Source: a virus
Length of the DNA: 64,000 nt
Strand: one strand, 5' to 3'
Virus record (IMG/VR): IMGVR_UViG_3300044816_000098
Span: 90,157-154,156 of that record
This document shows, in pieces, positions 32,135 through 41,306 of this stretch (positions within the stretch are counted from its first letter, which is position 1; each line of letters starts with the position of its first letter). The position numbers and the translations under genes are program-made. The notes beneath the pieces were generated by a model. The model was not told the origin of the DNA. It ran no database searches and saw only the letters and a program-made list of their open reading frames with translations.

Positions 32135-32797
32135 ATGAGTCTGTTGTGGGTGAGGGCCGGGCTCTCGAAGTGGTACCAGGCCAGGCAGGGCGCGGACATG
32201 CCCGCGATGACTCGTCACCGGGACCAGATCGCCCAGGCCCACGGGGTCCCGGGCTTCAAGGCGGCCATCGCCCTGCGGCCGGTCTACAACGCCCTGAGCA
32301 AGTCTCCCGTCGGCCATATGAGCCCGACGGACGCGGGGTTCGCCTCCGGCCCCAAGTTGGACGCTGACCGCAACCTGGAGATGCCGTGGAGCGATGACCA
32401 CCCGCTGAACGAGAACAAGAACTGGGACCACATCCCGGCGGAGAAGGTCAACATCTCCCGGGGGATCCACGCCACTCAGGAGGGCGTGAACGCCAGCACG
32501 GTGGCCCACAACCTCTTCCACCCGGGGAAGCTGCCGCCCATCTCCTGGCCCGGCCACGAGCAGACCTCGGAGATCGGCCACCCCGACGTGGACCCGGACA
32601 GCCACGACCGGGCCCTCCGGGAGGAGCACTACGGCGCGGACGAGTCCAGCAAGGTCCCCCGGTTCTACCGGGACAAGACCGGCAAGACCTACGTGGCCGA
32701 CGGACACCACCAGGTCTCGGCCGCCCTACTGCTGAAGAAGCCCCACATCGAGGGTCGCGTCTGGGACGAGAACAACCCTCCTGAAGGAGTCCGATGA
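32135..32797 (+). CDS. ParB/sulfiredoxin-like domain protein
   Basis: ATG at 32135 following AGGAATTTAAAATC. 220 residues. The C-terminal third carries TYVADGHHQVSAALLLKKP (Asp189-Gly-His-His), the signature loop of the ParB/Srx fold, followed by HIEGRVWDENN. That fold includes nucleases and nucleotide-binding enzymes. The first residues MSLLW are repeated at the start of the next gene. It overlaps that gene by 4 bases, so the two are made together. Its role in the virion region is unknown; an injected or packaged enzyme is possible. Confidence 0.7.
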   Translation: MSLLWVRAGLSKWYQARQGADMPAMTRHRDQIAQAHGVPGFKAAIALRPVYNALSKSPVGHMSPTDAGFASGPKLDADRNLEMPWSDDHPLNENKNWDHIPAEKVNISRGIHATQEGVNASTVAHNLFHPGKLPPISWPGHEQTSEIGHPDVDPDSHDRALREEHYGADESSKVPRFYRDKTGKTYVADGHHQVSAALLLKKPHIEGRVWDENNPPEGVR

Positions 32798-33525
32798 GCC
32801 TGCTGTGGCGCACCGCGCTGATCCGTACCGCCACCTGGGCTCCGGCTGACTCCGAGGAGAACATCCACCCGAGGGCGCTGGAGGGGGACAAGTCCACGCA
32901 TGAGCTGAACGGCAAGCACATCAGCGAGTTGGCCCATTCGATCGACACCCACGGGTACAGCCGCGAACGACACGGCCAGCTCGGGGTGAACGTCACCGAC
33001 AACGGCGAGAACCTCTACACGCACTCGCGCGGGACCGAAGCCCACCCGGACCACCCGAATGACCACCACGAACACCTGTTGCGCGCGCTCAAGGAGGCCG
33101 GGCACGGTGAGGTGGCGGTGCACATCCACGACCAGCGCTCCGACGAGGGTGGCGACCCGGCCCCGAAGTACTTCCACGGCACCACGGTGGAGGACCTGGA
33201 GCATGTCCACCCGAACCACGGGACCTCGGGGAACTTCGGCAACAACGGCATGATCCACGAGCCGGGCTATGCCTATGCCACCAGTCGCAGCAGCGCGGAG
33301 CACTACGCCGACATGGCGGCCATGACCCACGGCGGCAAGCCGCACGTCTACGAGGTCGAGCCCCGGGGGCCGGTGGAGAAGGACCCGAAGTACACCGCCA
33401 ACGGCGTCAACCGGGGAAACATGGAGGACGACGTGCGCTCGAAGCACGGCTTCTCCGTGCTCGGCGAAGAGGACCTCGGTCACGACGACGATGACGAGGA
33501 TGAAGACGAGCACGGGAGCTGGTGA
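32794..33525 (+). CDS. Arr-like ADP-ribosyltransferase with ParB-like N-terminal part
   Basis: 243 residues; ATG overlapping the previous TGA. Residues about 30-115 (HISELAHSIDTHGY and later VAVHIHDQRSDEG) look like a diverged ParB-type domain. Residues about 125-235 match the pattern of rifampin ADP-ribosyltransferase (Arr): YFHGTTVEDL (His128), YAYATSRSSAEHYADMAA (Tyr161), VYEVEPRGPVEKDP (Asp197), then DDVRSKHGFSVLGEE. The His-Tyr-Asp spacing (33 and 36 residues) is close to Arr. An acidic tail ends the protein. Rifampin as substrate is not implied, because many Arr-fold proteins act on other targets. MSLLW at the N-terminus is shared with the neighbour. Confidence 0.75.
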   Translation: MSLLWRTALIRTATWAPADSEENIHPRALEGDKSTHELNGKHISELAHSIDTHGYSRERHGQLGVNVTDNGENLYTHSRGTEAHPDHPNDHHEHLLRALKEAGHGEVAVHIHDQRSDEGGDPAPKYFHGTTVEDLEHVHPNHGTSGNFGNNGMIHEPGYAYATSRSSAEHYADMAAMTHGGKPHVYEVEPRGPVEKDPKYTANGVNRGNMEDDVRSKHGFSVLGEEDLGHDDDDEDEDEHGSW

Positions 33526-33528
33526 GAC

Positions 33529-34239
33529 ATGCTCCTCGAAACGGCCGAGATCAGGCTCTGTGAGACCCCTGACCGCATCATCATGGTGGTCCCGGGGCTC
33601 TCCGGCTCCAGGGCCCGCAGCATCGCTCAGGCGGCCGTACGTGAGTGCCGCCGCAAGATGCCGAAGATGTCCGGCGCCAGCGCGGCCCGGCTCCAGCCGA
33701 TCTACGGCAAGGGCTACTTCGGAATTTGGTGGGCCGACAGCTACGTCTGGTTCCAGGACCACGGCATCCGGCCCTTCACCATGCGGAGCCTGGCGGGGAA
33801 GACCATCCCTATGTGGATCGACGACCCCACCGGCAAGGAGCGGTCGAAGAACCCCAAGGCGAAGGTCCGCACCACCATGAGCGGCAAGGTCCAGGTGCTG
33901 ATCTTCCGCAAGGCCGCCAACCTCGGCCAGCGAATCACCAAGTACGGCAAGGACCGCCAGGGCAACCGCGTCATCGTCTCCGACCGGCCCGCGAGCTATC
34001 CCGGAGCCCCCGGCCGGATCAGCGTGCGGGAGTCCGCCTCCCCGAACACCCGCCTCGGCAAGAAGGGCGGGCAGATTGCGCCAGGCAATGGCGGGGTGCG
34101 GTGGCGCCACCCCGGAACCGCCCCGCGATTGTTCCTCAATAACGCGATGACGCTCGCGGCCCAGTGGAACGGCATCCTGCCGGTCCGTGTCTATCTCGCC
34201 GACGGCCGGTGGAAGAGCAACCTGAAGGGCCCTAGCTGA
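33529..34239 (+). CDS. tail completion or neck protein candidate (236 aa)
   Basis: Starts 3 bases after the Arr-like stop. It is a basic protein with an N-terminal strand-helix unit (IIMVVPGLSGSRARSIAQAA), an aromatic segment (GYFGIWWADSYVWFQDHGIR) and a C-terminal beta part. Order before the tail-terminator and sheath genes fits a neck or gp10-like completion protein. Its stop overlaps the next ATG. Confidence 0.55.
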   Translation: MLLETAEIRLCETPDRIIMVVPGLSGSRARSIAQAAVRECRRKMPKMSGASAARLQPIYGKGYFGIWWADSYVWFQDHGIRPFTMRSLAGKTIPMWIDDPTGKERSKNPKAKVRTTMSGKVQVLIFRKAANLGQRITKYGKDRQGNRVIVSDRPASYPGAPGRISVRESASPNTRLGKKGGQIAPGNGGVRWRHPGTAPRLFLNNAMTLAAQWNGILPVRVYLADGRWKSNLKGPS

Positions 34240-34883
34240 TGTACATCGCGCCCCTGAAGACCGTCCTGGTCGAGGCCCTGAAGGCCACCTTCGACATGAG
34301 CTACCCCGAGCCGGACTTCCGCAACGTCCACATCGACATCGAATACCCGATCGACCCGCAGGAGTACCCGTCGGTCTGGGTCGACTACGACGACACCCAG
34401 GACCTGGTCCGTGCGGGCATCTGCCACCTGGAGTACGTCGATCCGGTCACCGACACCGCGCGGGCGGCCTTCACCCGCTGGCGCTTCACCGGGTACATCT
34501 CGATCACCGTGGTGGCCATGACGTCCCTGGAACGGGACCGCCTCTTCGACGAGATCGTCCGGGTCGTGGCCTTCGGCAACGAGGACGTGGTGATCGGCCG
34601 CTTCAAGAGGTACATCGAGGCGAACGACCTGATCGCCGCGAACATGAACACGGACAAGGTCCAGCCCCGGGGAGCCGCCGCCGCCCCCGGGACCCCGTGG
34701 TCCACCGACGAGCTGATGTACGAGCGGACCCTGAACCTGGAGATCATCGGGGAGTTCATCCCCAACGCCACCACCGGGACCCTGATCCCGCTCTCCAAGA
34801 TCCTCCTCATTCCGATCGAGGACGTCACCGGAGACCTCGGCGACCCGCCCTTGCGCAATCAGGAATTGGGCACCTGGCACTGA
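34239..34883 (+). CDS. tail terminator candidate (214 aa)
   Basis: ATG overlapping the previous TGA. An alpha/beta protein with a long first helix (LKTVLVEALKATFDMSYPEP), strand VDYDDTQDLV and a helix after RDRLFDEIVRVVAFGN, similar in layout to tail-terminator rings of myoviruses. It directly precedes the sheath gene, the standard place for a terminator. Family alignment was not possible here. Confidence 0.6.
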   Translation: MYIAPLKTVLVEALKATFDMSYPEPDFRNVHIDIEYPIDPQEYPSVWVDYDDTQDLVRAGICHLEYVDPVTDTARAAFTRWRFTGYISITVVAMTSLERDRLFDEIVRVVAFGNEDVVIGRFKRYIEANDLIAANMNTDKVQPRGAAAAPGTPWSTDELMYERTLNLEIIGEFIPNATTGTLIPLSKILLIPIEDVTGDLGDPPLRNQELGTWH

Positions 34884-34887
34884 GTTC

Positions 34888-34927
34888 TCCTGTCCATCCC
34901 CTCGGTTCACCCCGGAAGAGGTGACAG
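34888..34927 (+). promoter_or_regulatory. bipartite late-element copy 10
   Basis: TCCTGTCC (34888-34895), 20 bases, AAGAGGTGACAG (34916-34927). CCCCTCGG (34898-34905) can pair with CCGAGGGG (34942-34949), and CCCGG with CCGGG inside it, which would place the 3' box in the loop of a long hairpin just before the sheath start. Confidence 0.6.
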
Positions 34928-34958
34928 AGACATCCGGGCGCCCGAGGGGTGGAGAACC

Positions 34959-36527
34959 TTGCCTGACTTCACGAGCTACGTACCACCGGGCGTCTACGTC
35001 TCGGATACATCCCAGCCGGTGGTCACGCCGACCAACATCACCACGAACATCGTCACGGTCGTGGGGCCCGCACAGGGCTACCAGACGGCCTCTGACGTGG
35101 TCCAGGTGTACTGGAACTCGAACACCGCGCTGACTCACCGAGGCATCTTCACCACGGCCGTCACGGGCCCTCCGGCCATCGGCGCCCCCGTGGTGAAGAA
35201 CGCGGCCGGGGTCGTCCTGGTCTACTCGGTCGACTACACCTGGGTGATCGACACCTCTGGCGGCGGCGGTGCGGCGAACGCCGTGACCTACATCCACCGG
35301 CTCGGCACGGTCAGCGTCCCCTCGGACCCCTCCCCGGGTGGTCTGATCGACGGCTCCTACGTGACGGTCACGTACAACTACGCGGACCCGAGCTACTACC
35401 AGCCGCGACTCTTCAACGACCCGAGCCAGATCTCCCAGAGCTACGGCGCGGCGGTCACCAGCACGGTGCCCGTCAATCCGAACGCCTCCCAGGTGATCTG
35501 CCCGCTCACCCTCGCCGCCCAGATGGCCATGGCCAACGGGGCGTCCAGCGTGCTGTGCCTGGCGACCAACCCTGCGGACGGCACCCAGAAGTCCCAGTTC
35601 CTGGCCGCGTACGCCAAGATCGCGGCGAACTACCAGGCCATGCTGATCGTCCCGCTCTTCGTGGACGGCATGGCCCAGGGCGACACCACCGCCGCCGACG
35701 CGCACACTCCGACGGCGGTCCTCGCGCTGATCCAGGACATCCAGGCCCACTGCAACACCTCGGCCGCCGACGGCTACGGCCGGATGGCGTTCGTGGGAGT
35801 CGCGACCAACTACGACTCGGCGACCAAGCCGTACGACGTCCTGGCCGGAAACATCAGCTCCAAGCGCATCGTGCTGGCGTACCCCTCACAGCTCAACTTC
35901 TACAACGCGCAGCTCAGTCAGACCACGGTCGTCTCCGGCTACTACCTGGCCGCCGCGATGGCGGGCGCCCTGGCCGGGGAGAACGCGAACCAGGGTCTTA
36001 CCAAGAAGAGCCTGATCGGGTTCAACGGCTTCCCCGCCACCGTCGCCCAGCAGCAGACGATGACCTTCAAGAACTCGCTGAGCAAGGCCGGGGTCTGTGT
36101 CGCGGAGATCTCCCGCAACGGCACCCTGGAGGTCCGCCACGGCGTGACCACGCTCATGACCGCGCTCACCAGCCGCGAGATCAACATCGTGCGCTCCGGC
36201 GACGTGCTCTTCGAGCTGGTCCAGACCGGCATGGACGCGGCTGCCCTGATCGGCCAGCCCATCGACGCGGACACCACGACCAAGGTCAAGGGCGCTCTGT
36301 CCGGGATCCTGGAACAGGCCGTCAACAACCGGGTCATCCAGGCGTACGGGAACCTCGCGGTCCGTCAGCAGGCCCTCCCCGGCGGCGACCCGTCGATCAT
36401 CGAGTGCCAGTTCGCCTACGCCCCGTCGATCCCGCTCAACTACATCACCGTGACCTTCGCGATCGACCTGACGTCGGGCGCGTTCTCCACGGACGCCACT
36501 TCCGGCACCGACTCCGCCGCCGCCTGA
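34959..36527 (+). CDS. contractile tail sheath protein
   Basis: 522 residues; TTG start after GGGTGGAGAACC. The N-terminus (MPDFTSYVPPGVYVSDTSQP) is the typical opening of sheath proteins (Y-x-P-P-G-V-Y-V). The middle has alpha/beta segments (MAMANGASSVLCLATNPADG; YGRMAFVGVATNYDSATKPY), and the C-terminal third carries the conserved core (TLEVRHGVTTLMTALTSREI; then IDADTTTKVKGALSGILEQA). It assembles around the tube and contracts on injection. The tube gene follows 18 bases later. Confidence 0.92.
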   Translation: MPDFTSYVPPGVYVSDTSQPVVTPTNITTNIVTVVGPAQGYQTASDVVQVYWNSNTALTHRGIFTTAVTGPPAIGAPVVKNAAGVVLVYSVDYTWVIDTSGGGGAANAVTYIHRLGTVSVPSDPSPGGLIDGSYVTVTYNYADPSYYQPRLFNDPSQISQSYGAAVTSTVPVNPNASQVICPLTLAAQMAMANGASSVLCLATNPADGTQKSQFLAAYAKIAANYQAMLIVPLFVDGMAQGDTTAADAHTPTAVLALIQDIQAHCNTSAADGYGRMAFVGVATNYDSATKPYDVLAGNISSKRIVLAYPSQLNFYNAQLSQTTVVSGYYLAAAMAGALAGENANQGLTKKSLIGFNGFPATVAQQQTMTFKNSLSKAGVCVAEISRNGTLEVRHGVTTLMTALTSREINIVRSGDVLFELVQTGMDAAALIGQPIDADTTTKVKGALSGILEQAVNNRVIQAYGNLAVRQQALPGGDPSIIECQFAYAPSIPLNYITVTFAIDLTSGAFSTDATSGTDSAAA

Positions 36528-36545
36528 TCCAGGGAGGATTTTTAA

Positions 36546-37049
36546 ATGCCTCAGACCAAGGTGAGGGTCGTTGGCTCTGGCTACACGACCTTCTTCTACC
36601 GGGGGAAGGCCATCGCCTTCTGCGAGGGGGTGGAGGACAGCGGTCAGCGCGCCTTCTCCGACCTCGGCCAGCCGTACCAGTTCATTCACCCCATCGGGGC
36701 CTCCCACCCGGTGGAGATCGCCACCTCGCGCGTTCTCCAGGGCGGCACGCTGATGCTGACCATCCGCGAACTGTGGAACACCTGGGTGTGGGAGCAGCTC
36801 GCGGGCCTGGCGGGCAGTCACAACATCGTCGACATCTTCAGGGTGCTCGCCGCCGACCCGAACTACGTCACCTGCCAGACGGTCATCAAGCCTCCCGGGA
36901 CCGAGAGCCGTCCCTCCCAGTGGCGAGGGAAGAACTACCAGAACTGCACCGTGGTGGACATCAACGACGGTGACACCATCACCGTCGGCTCCCTCGCGGT
37001 GACCAAGGGCATCACGATTGCCTACACCCACACCACCGCGTTGAACTGA
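36546..37049 (+). CDS. tail tube protein
   Basis: 167 residues; ATG in TTTTTAAATG after AGGGAGGA. A compact beta-rich protein (KVRVVGSGYTTFFYRGKAIA; ATSRVLQGGTLMLTIRELWN) of tube-protein size, located between the sheath and chaperone genes as in other myoviruses. Its rings form the inner DNA channel of the tail. Confidence 0.82.
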   Translation: MPQTKVRVVGSGYTTFFYRGKAIAFCEGVEDSGQRAFSDLGQPYQFIHPIGASHPVEIATSRVLQGGTLMLTIRELWNTWVWEQLAGLAGSHNIVDIFRVLAADPNYVTCQTVIKPPGTESRPSQWRGKNYQNCTVVDINDGDTITVGSLAVTKGITIAYTHTTALN

Positions 37050-37057
37050 GAGAACAG

Positions 37058-37594
37058 ATGAGCAGCGGCGCCACGTCCTACGACCCGACCGCTTTGGGTC
37101 CGCAGGAGGAGCAGGACACTCCCGGCACCCTCCGGGACGATGACGGCAACCTGCTGCCCTCCTTCGACCCCAAGTACGCGGACCCCTTCACCGGGCTGCT
37201 GTACCTGGGGGCACTGGCGGACGAGTTCTCCTGGCTCGGTCACGACTTTAAAATCCGCACCCTGCGGGATGGCGAGTTGCTGGCGATCTCCCAGATCATC
37301 AAGCCGTACCAGGACACGATGGGTCTCGACCGGGCCTACGCCAACGCGGTCGTCGGCATGTGCCTGATGTCCCTGGACGGCGAGGAACTGCCGATCCCCA
37401 TCGGGGAGACCAAGCGCATCAACGAGTGGGGCCACCTGCGCTTCGAGTACATCCGGGACAACTGGTACTCCTCCACGGTCGACCAGGTGTTCAACCGGTA
37501 CCTCCAGCTCGATGACCTGGTCAAAAAGGTGGTCGAGGCGATGGGAAAAGCATCAGCCCCCGAGGCGCAGATCCCTTCGTCGAACGGCATCTGA
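37058..37594 (+). CDS. tail assembly chaperone, short form
   Basis: 178 residues; starts 8 bases after the tube gene. Acidic, with helical C-terminal half (VDQVFNRYLQLDDLVKKVVE). It is followed in the -1 frame by an open frame without its own good start, and both precede the tape-measure gene, which is the G/G-T arrangement. The short form ends at 37594 when no frameshift occurs. Confidence 0.8.
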   Translation: MSSGATSYDPTALGPQEEQDTPGTLRDDDGNLLPSFDPKYADPFTGLLYLGALADEFSWLGHDFKIRTLRDGELLAISQIIKPYQDTMGLDRAYANAVVGMCLMSLDGEELPIPIGETKRINEWGHLRFEYIRDNWYSSTVDQVFNRYLQLDDLVKKVVEAMGKASAPEAQIPSSNGI

Positions 37595-38058
37595 GGAACG
37601 CTCGGGACCGGGGGCTCCTGCGGGGGGACAACCTTTCCCAGGTGGCGGTCCTCGCCGTGGAGTTCCTGCGCTTCCTGGACGGTCTCGGGACCCAGGCGGA
37701 CGACATCCGCAACGCGGAGCGGCACCGGGAGATCGTCGACTCGATCGTGCGGGGCTCGCTGGTCAGCACCGACCGGTACGACGAGAAGCGCGTCTTCAAG
37801 GAGTACTTCCCGCCCCAGGAGTCCACTCAGGGTGGCCTCAAGGGGTCGGACGCGGAGACGGACTTCGACTACGAGGACGTCACGTGGGAGGCCCCTTCCG
37901 AGGACGAGCTGGCCATCCTTCAGCGGATGCTCGAAGACCCCTCCGTGACTCTGTCCGGAGAGTCCTTCGGACCGCCGGAGGAGTTCGAGGTCTTCTCGGA
38001 GATCCCGGACGGCGCCCCGGTGATGGAGTCGATCGAGAACAACAGGGAGTGGGTGTGA
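37058..38058 (+). CDS. tail assembly chaperone, -1 frameshift fusion
   Basis: Read in the zero frame to the AAA codon at 37547-37549, then slipped back one base and continued in the -1 frame to 38058, giving about 333 residues. The -1 frame is open from the slip site with no stop, and the downstream part (VLAVEFLRFLDGLGTQADDI and on) is acidic and helical. A GTG at 37642 could start it separately but has no ribosome binding site. The fusion is predicted to bind the tape measure during tail assembly. The tape measure ATG follows its stop by one base. Confidence 0.8.
37543..37549 (+). other. programmed -1 frameshift slippery heptamer
   Basis: GGGAAAA, read in the zero frame as G GGA AAA, is a canonical X-XXY-YYZ slippery site, close to the GGGAAAG of lambda. 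The shift joins the two chaperone frames exactly. Confidence 0.8.
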
Positions 38059-38059
38059 G

Positions 38060-40591
38060 ATGGCGATCAACCCTGACGACGGCGTAGACGGCAACCTAGA
38101 CATCGGCCGTCTCTTCCAGCTCTTCATCCGGGGCCAGGAGAACACCAACCGGGTCCTGGCGGACCTGAACCAGACCGCACAGCGCCAGCTCCACATGGCC
38201 CAGCAGTTCAACGTCCGGCCGGGGCAGAACCAGCAGGCGGCCAACGCCCGGCAGACCATGGCTGGGGGAGGACCCGGCGCCGGTCCGAACGCCGGACAGA
38301 CCACGGTCTACACGATCACCAGCATGGGCGGCGGAGCCCCCTCGGGGCCGCCTCCCGGCCACAACCCGACCGCTGGCCAGACGAGCACTGGTGGAGCCCC
38401 TCCGGCCGCTCCTGCACCCCCTGCGGGCCCTCCTGCGGGTAACCCCGGCAACTGGCTCGGCAACCAGGTCCGGCAGGGGTCGACCTTTCCCACGACATCC
38501 GCCACGGCGGGCTACACCCTGAGCACGCTGCGGAACGACACCATCAACCAGCTCGGCCGCTCCCTCAACAACTCCTTCTGGCAGGGCTGGTCCCGCACCA
38601 ACGGCAACGGTGGGGGTGGCGGAGGAGGCAATGGAGGAGGGGGTTCCGGCGGTGGAGGAGGCGGCGGCGGCTACAACGGCCAGCAGCCTCCCGCACGTCC
38701 TCCGGGCGGTGCCGGTCGCGCGATCCCTCCGCAGGGCCCTGGCGGGGGCTTCTGGCCGGGCGGATACACCCCGGCCTCGCCGTACGGTCCCTATGGCCCG
38801 TACGGACCGTACGGAGCCTCCGGCGGTAGTGGCGGTAGTGGCGGCGGGGGAGGATCGCCCACCAACCCCTCGTCGGTCGACGACGGTCACATGTACGGGA
38901 TGAGTTCCGGCGTCGGCAAGTGGATGCGCAAGTGGATCCCCGGCGTCGACATGGCCGACAAGGTCGGCGGCGAGATCCGGTCCCAGCGGAACAAGAACGA
39001 GTACTACCAAAACATCGAGGGCGGCGCGAACTTCGACGCCTTCGCGGAGCGCGGGCACGAGGAGGCATACGCCTTCTCGACCAACGGCGTGTTCTCCTCC
39101 GGGGAGGCCCGGCAGGCGTTCAAGGGCGTCACCCGCCTGGGCTACAACGGGAAGGTCGGCCAGGAGTTCAGCCAGCAGGGCGGACGCCAGGCCGCGCTGA
39201 ACTTCGCGTACCACGGCAAGACCTCGTACGGCGCGTCCGTCAACGAGTCCCTCCAGCAGCTCGAAGTGGCCTCGAAGAACTCCACGATCAACCTCCGGGA
39301 GTTCCAGCAGGCCCTGAAGGACATCAGCGACACGGCGGGGGAGGCCGGGGTCAACGCGCAGATGGCCCGTGGGCAGCTCACCTCGCTCATGCAGAGCGCC
39401 ATGGGTGCCGGGTACGGCGCCGGTTCGGTGTCGACGGCCTCGAACATCCAGCAGGGTCAGACCTCGCTGGGCCGGAGCTACCAGAACATCGACCTGTCCG
39501 GCCAGATGAGCCAGAAGTTCACCTACATGGCCGCCTCGAACTCGGGGATGACCTACAACCAGTACGTCGCCCAGCAGTCAAAGAGCCCGATCGGTGCCGC
39601 ACAGGGCCGTGCCGGGCAGAACCTCCAGGCCCTGAGTCAGATCTTCTCCGCCGCAGAGACGAAGTGGATCAAGGACAAGGCTCAGTCCATGGGCGGCAAG
39701 CTCGACCCGAACTCGGCACTGACGATCGTGCCGGACTTCGAGCAGGCGTTCCCGGACCACAACGTCCAGGTCATCACCCAGCAGCTCGCGGCCTTCGGCA
39801 TCGTGCAGTCCTCCGACCCCACCACGGCACTCGGGTACGCCTTCAACCTGATCGCGGGCAACAACGGTGACCTGGCCAGTGCGGAGAGGAACACCGCAGC
39901 GACCCAGACCATGACGGCGGACGCGGCCAAGGGCCAGGAGGGCACCAACAGCGACCTGATCAAGGGCTTCTCGACCGGCAAGCACGAGCAGACCGTGGCC
40001 AACGCGGCGGCCGGTGTCGCGGTGGAGACCCTGACCTTCGGGATGGCCGGTGGGGACATCGGCAAGAAGAGCGACAACGGCGCCCTGAAGGCGTACAAGG
40101 ACCAGGTCAGCGGCACCAACACGCGTAACCCGGTCATCGAGTCCCTGCTCCAGAAGGTCGGCGACCCGGACAAGGCCAAGGTCACCGTCCACACCAAGGA
40201 CGGTCAGCGGGTCATGTCCCTCGCGGATGCCATCCGCAGTCACCCCACCGAGCTGAGCAGCGGTCAGGTCCAGTTCGTCGAAGGCGGCGACAAGGACCGG
40301 TCCGTCGGGGACATCGTCGGACAGGGCCATACGAACTCCTCCGCCAACTGGACGGACGAGGCGTCCAAGGAGGATAAGCAGGGCCAATCCCTGGCCGACT
40401 GGCAGAAGGAGAACGGCACCTCTGACCTGTTCGGCAACGGCAACCAGACCGGTTCGAACGGTAAGGTGATCGTCGATCTCTCCGATGCGGCCAAGCAGCT
40501 CCTGAAGGTCTCCTCGGCCACCGGGATCGCCGGTGCGAACGGAGAGGGTGCCCCGCCCGTCAACTCGTACTCGTGGAACGCGAACAGGTAG
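38060..40591 (+). CDS. tape measure protein
   Basis: 843 residues. Helical N-terminus (LDIGRLFQLFIRGQENTNRV), a long Pro/Gly/Gln-rich section (about 70-275) with an extreme Gly run and PYGPYGPYGPYG-type repeats, then an Ala/Ser/Gln-rich helical region to the end. No strong transmembrane helix is visible. The position right after the frameshifted chaperones defines it. At about 0.15 nm per residue the length implies a tail near 125 nm (estimate). The Gly-rich segment is unlike most tape measures. Confidence 0.82.
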   Translation: MAINPDDGVDGNLDIGRLFQLFIRGQENTNRVLADLNQTAQRQLHMAQQFNVRPGQNQQAANARQTMAGGGPGAGPNAGQTTVYTITSMGGGAPSGPPPGHNPTAGQTSTGGAPPAAPAPPAGPPAGNPGNWLGNQVRQGSTFPTTSATAGYTLSTLRNDTINQLGRSLNNSFWQGWSRTNGNGGGGGGGNGGGGSGGGGGGGGYNGQQPPARPPGGAGRAIPPQGPGGGFWPGGYTPASPYGPYGPYGPYGASGGSGGSGGGGGSPTNPSSVDDGHMYGMSSGVGKWMRKWIPGVDMADKVGGEIRSQRNKNEYYQNIEGGANFDAFAERGHEEAYAFSTNGVFSSGEARQAFKGVTRLGYNGKVGQEFSQQGGRQAALNFAYHGKTSYGASVNESLQQLEVASKNSTINLREFQQALKDISDTAGEAGVNAQMARGQLTSLMQSAMGAGYGAGSVSTASNIQQGQTSLGRSYQNIDLSGQMSQKFTYMAASNSGMTYNQYVAQQSKSPIGAAQGRAGQNLQALSQIFSAAETKWIKDKAQSMGGKLDPNSALTIVPDFEQAFPDHNVQVITQQLAAFGIVQSSDPTTALGYAFNLIAGNNGDLASAERNTAATQTMTADAAKGQEGTNSDLIKGFSTGKHEQTVANAAAGVAVETLTFGMAGGDIGKKSDNGALKAYKDQVSGTNTRNPVIESLLQKVGDPDKAKVTVHTKDGQRVMSLADAIRSHPTELSSGQVQFVEGGDKDRSVGDIVGQGHTNSSANWTDEASKEDKQGQSLADWQKENGTSDLFGNGNQTGSNGKVIVDLSDAAKQLLKVSSATGIAGANGEGAPPVNSYSWNANR

Positions 40592-40596
40592 GGCTT

Positions 40597-41304
40597 ATGG
40601 GACTCGCATCGCTGGGTTTCGCCACCGGCCCCTCCATGACGTTTCGGATCGACCCGACGTCCCTGGACTACAAGGTCGACGTCTTCACGCACGTGGACGA
40701 GACCGTGGGCGGCCGGGTCGTCCAGATCACCGGCAACGCGATCTCGGACATCTCCATGACCGGCTCGATCGGGGAGAACCACAACCTGGGCAAGGCGCCC
40801 CGGGGCGAAGCGGAACACCCCGGCGTCTCCTGGAAGCTCGCGGAGCAGTTCTTCAGCAAGATCCAGTCGATGATGCTGCACCAGTCGGCGGACACCACGG
40901 TGATCGGCAGCAAGTCCGTGCTCCGCCCGGCCACCTTCGTCTACTCGCCGCTGGGACTGCGCTTCCCCTGCTACATCAAGTCCATCACCGACCTCGATGG
41001 GGACGGTCAGGCCGGGGTGGTCCACAAGGTGGCACGGGCGAATTACCGCTACTCGCTGAACCTCTTCCCCGTCCTGGACGGAACCACCGGTCTCCAACTT
41101 GCGGGACAGAATGCGAATGGCGTGCTGGACCGCGCCAGGGCCGCTGCGGTGGACGCGTATATCGGACGTATATCCCAGGGCATCGGATGGCGATTCACCG
41201 CGTACAACGGCGGATCCACTCCCGGCGCTCCGTGGGAATCCGACTTCGCCAAGAAGAACTCGGACGCGGTCCCGAATTCGACCCTGAAGAATCGGAAGGA
41301 GTGA
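40597..41304 (+). CDS. baseplate or distal tail protein candidate (235 aa)
   Basis: ATG at 40597 after AGGTAGGG; a GTG at 40573 inside the tape measure end is an alternative. It is an alpha/beta protein with LDYKVDVFTHVDETVGGRVV and a later strand region (YRYSLNLFPVLDGTTGLQLA). A LysM-like or hub-adaptor role is common for the gene after the tape measure in myoviruses. No alignment was available. Confidence 0.55.
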   Translation: MGLASLGFATGPSMTFRIDPTSLDYKVDVFTHVDETVGGRVVQITGNAISDISMTGSIGENHNLGKAPRGEAEHPGVSWKLAEQFFSKIQSMMLHQSADTTVIGSKSVLRPATFVYSPLGLRFPCYIKSITDLDGDGQAGVVHKVARANYRYSLNLFPVLDGTTGLQLAGQNANGVLDRARAAAVDAYIGRISQGIGWRFTAYNGGSTPGAPWESDFAKKNSDAVPNSTLKNRKE

Positions 41305-41306
41305 CT

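Noticed and set aside
32794-33525. Calling the Arr-like gene a rifampin-resistance gene
   Set aside because: The His-Tyr-Asp pattern supports the fold only. Substrate cannot be read from sequence, and the virion-gene context suggests another target.
37642-38058. Independent gene for the second chaperone frame
   Set aside because: The GTG at 37642 has no ribosome site, and the frame is open back to a correctly phased GGGAAAA slip site, so a frameshift product is the better model.
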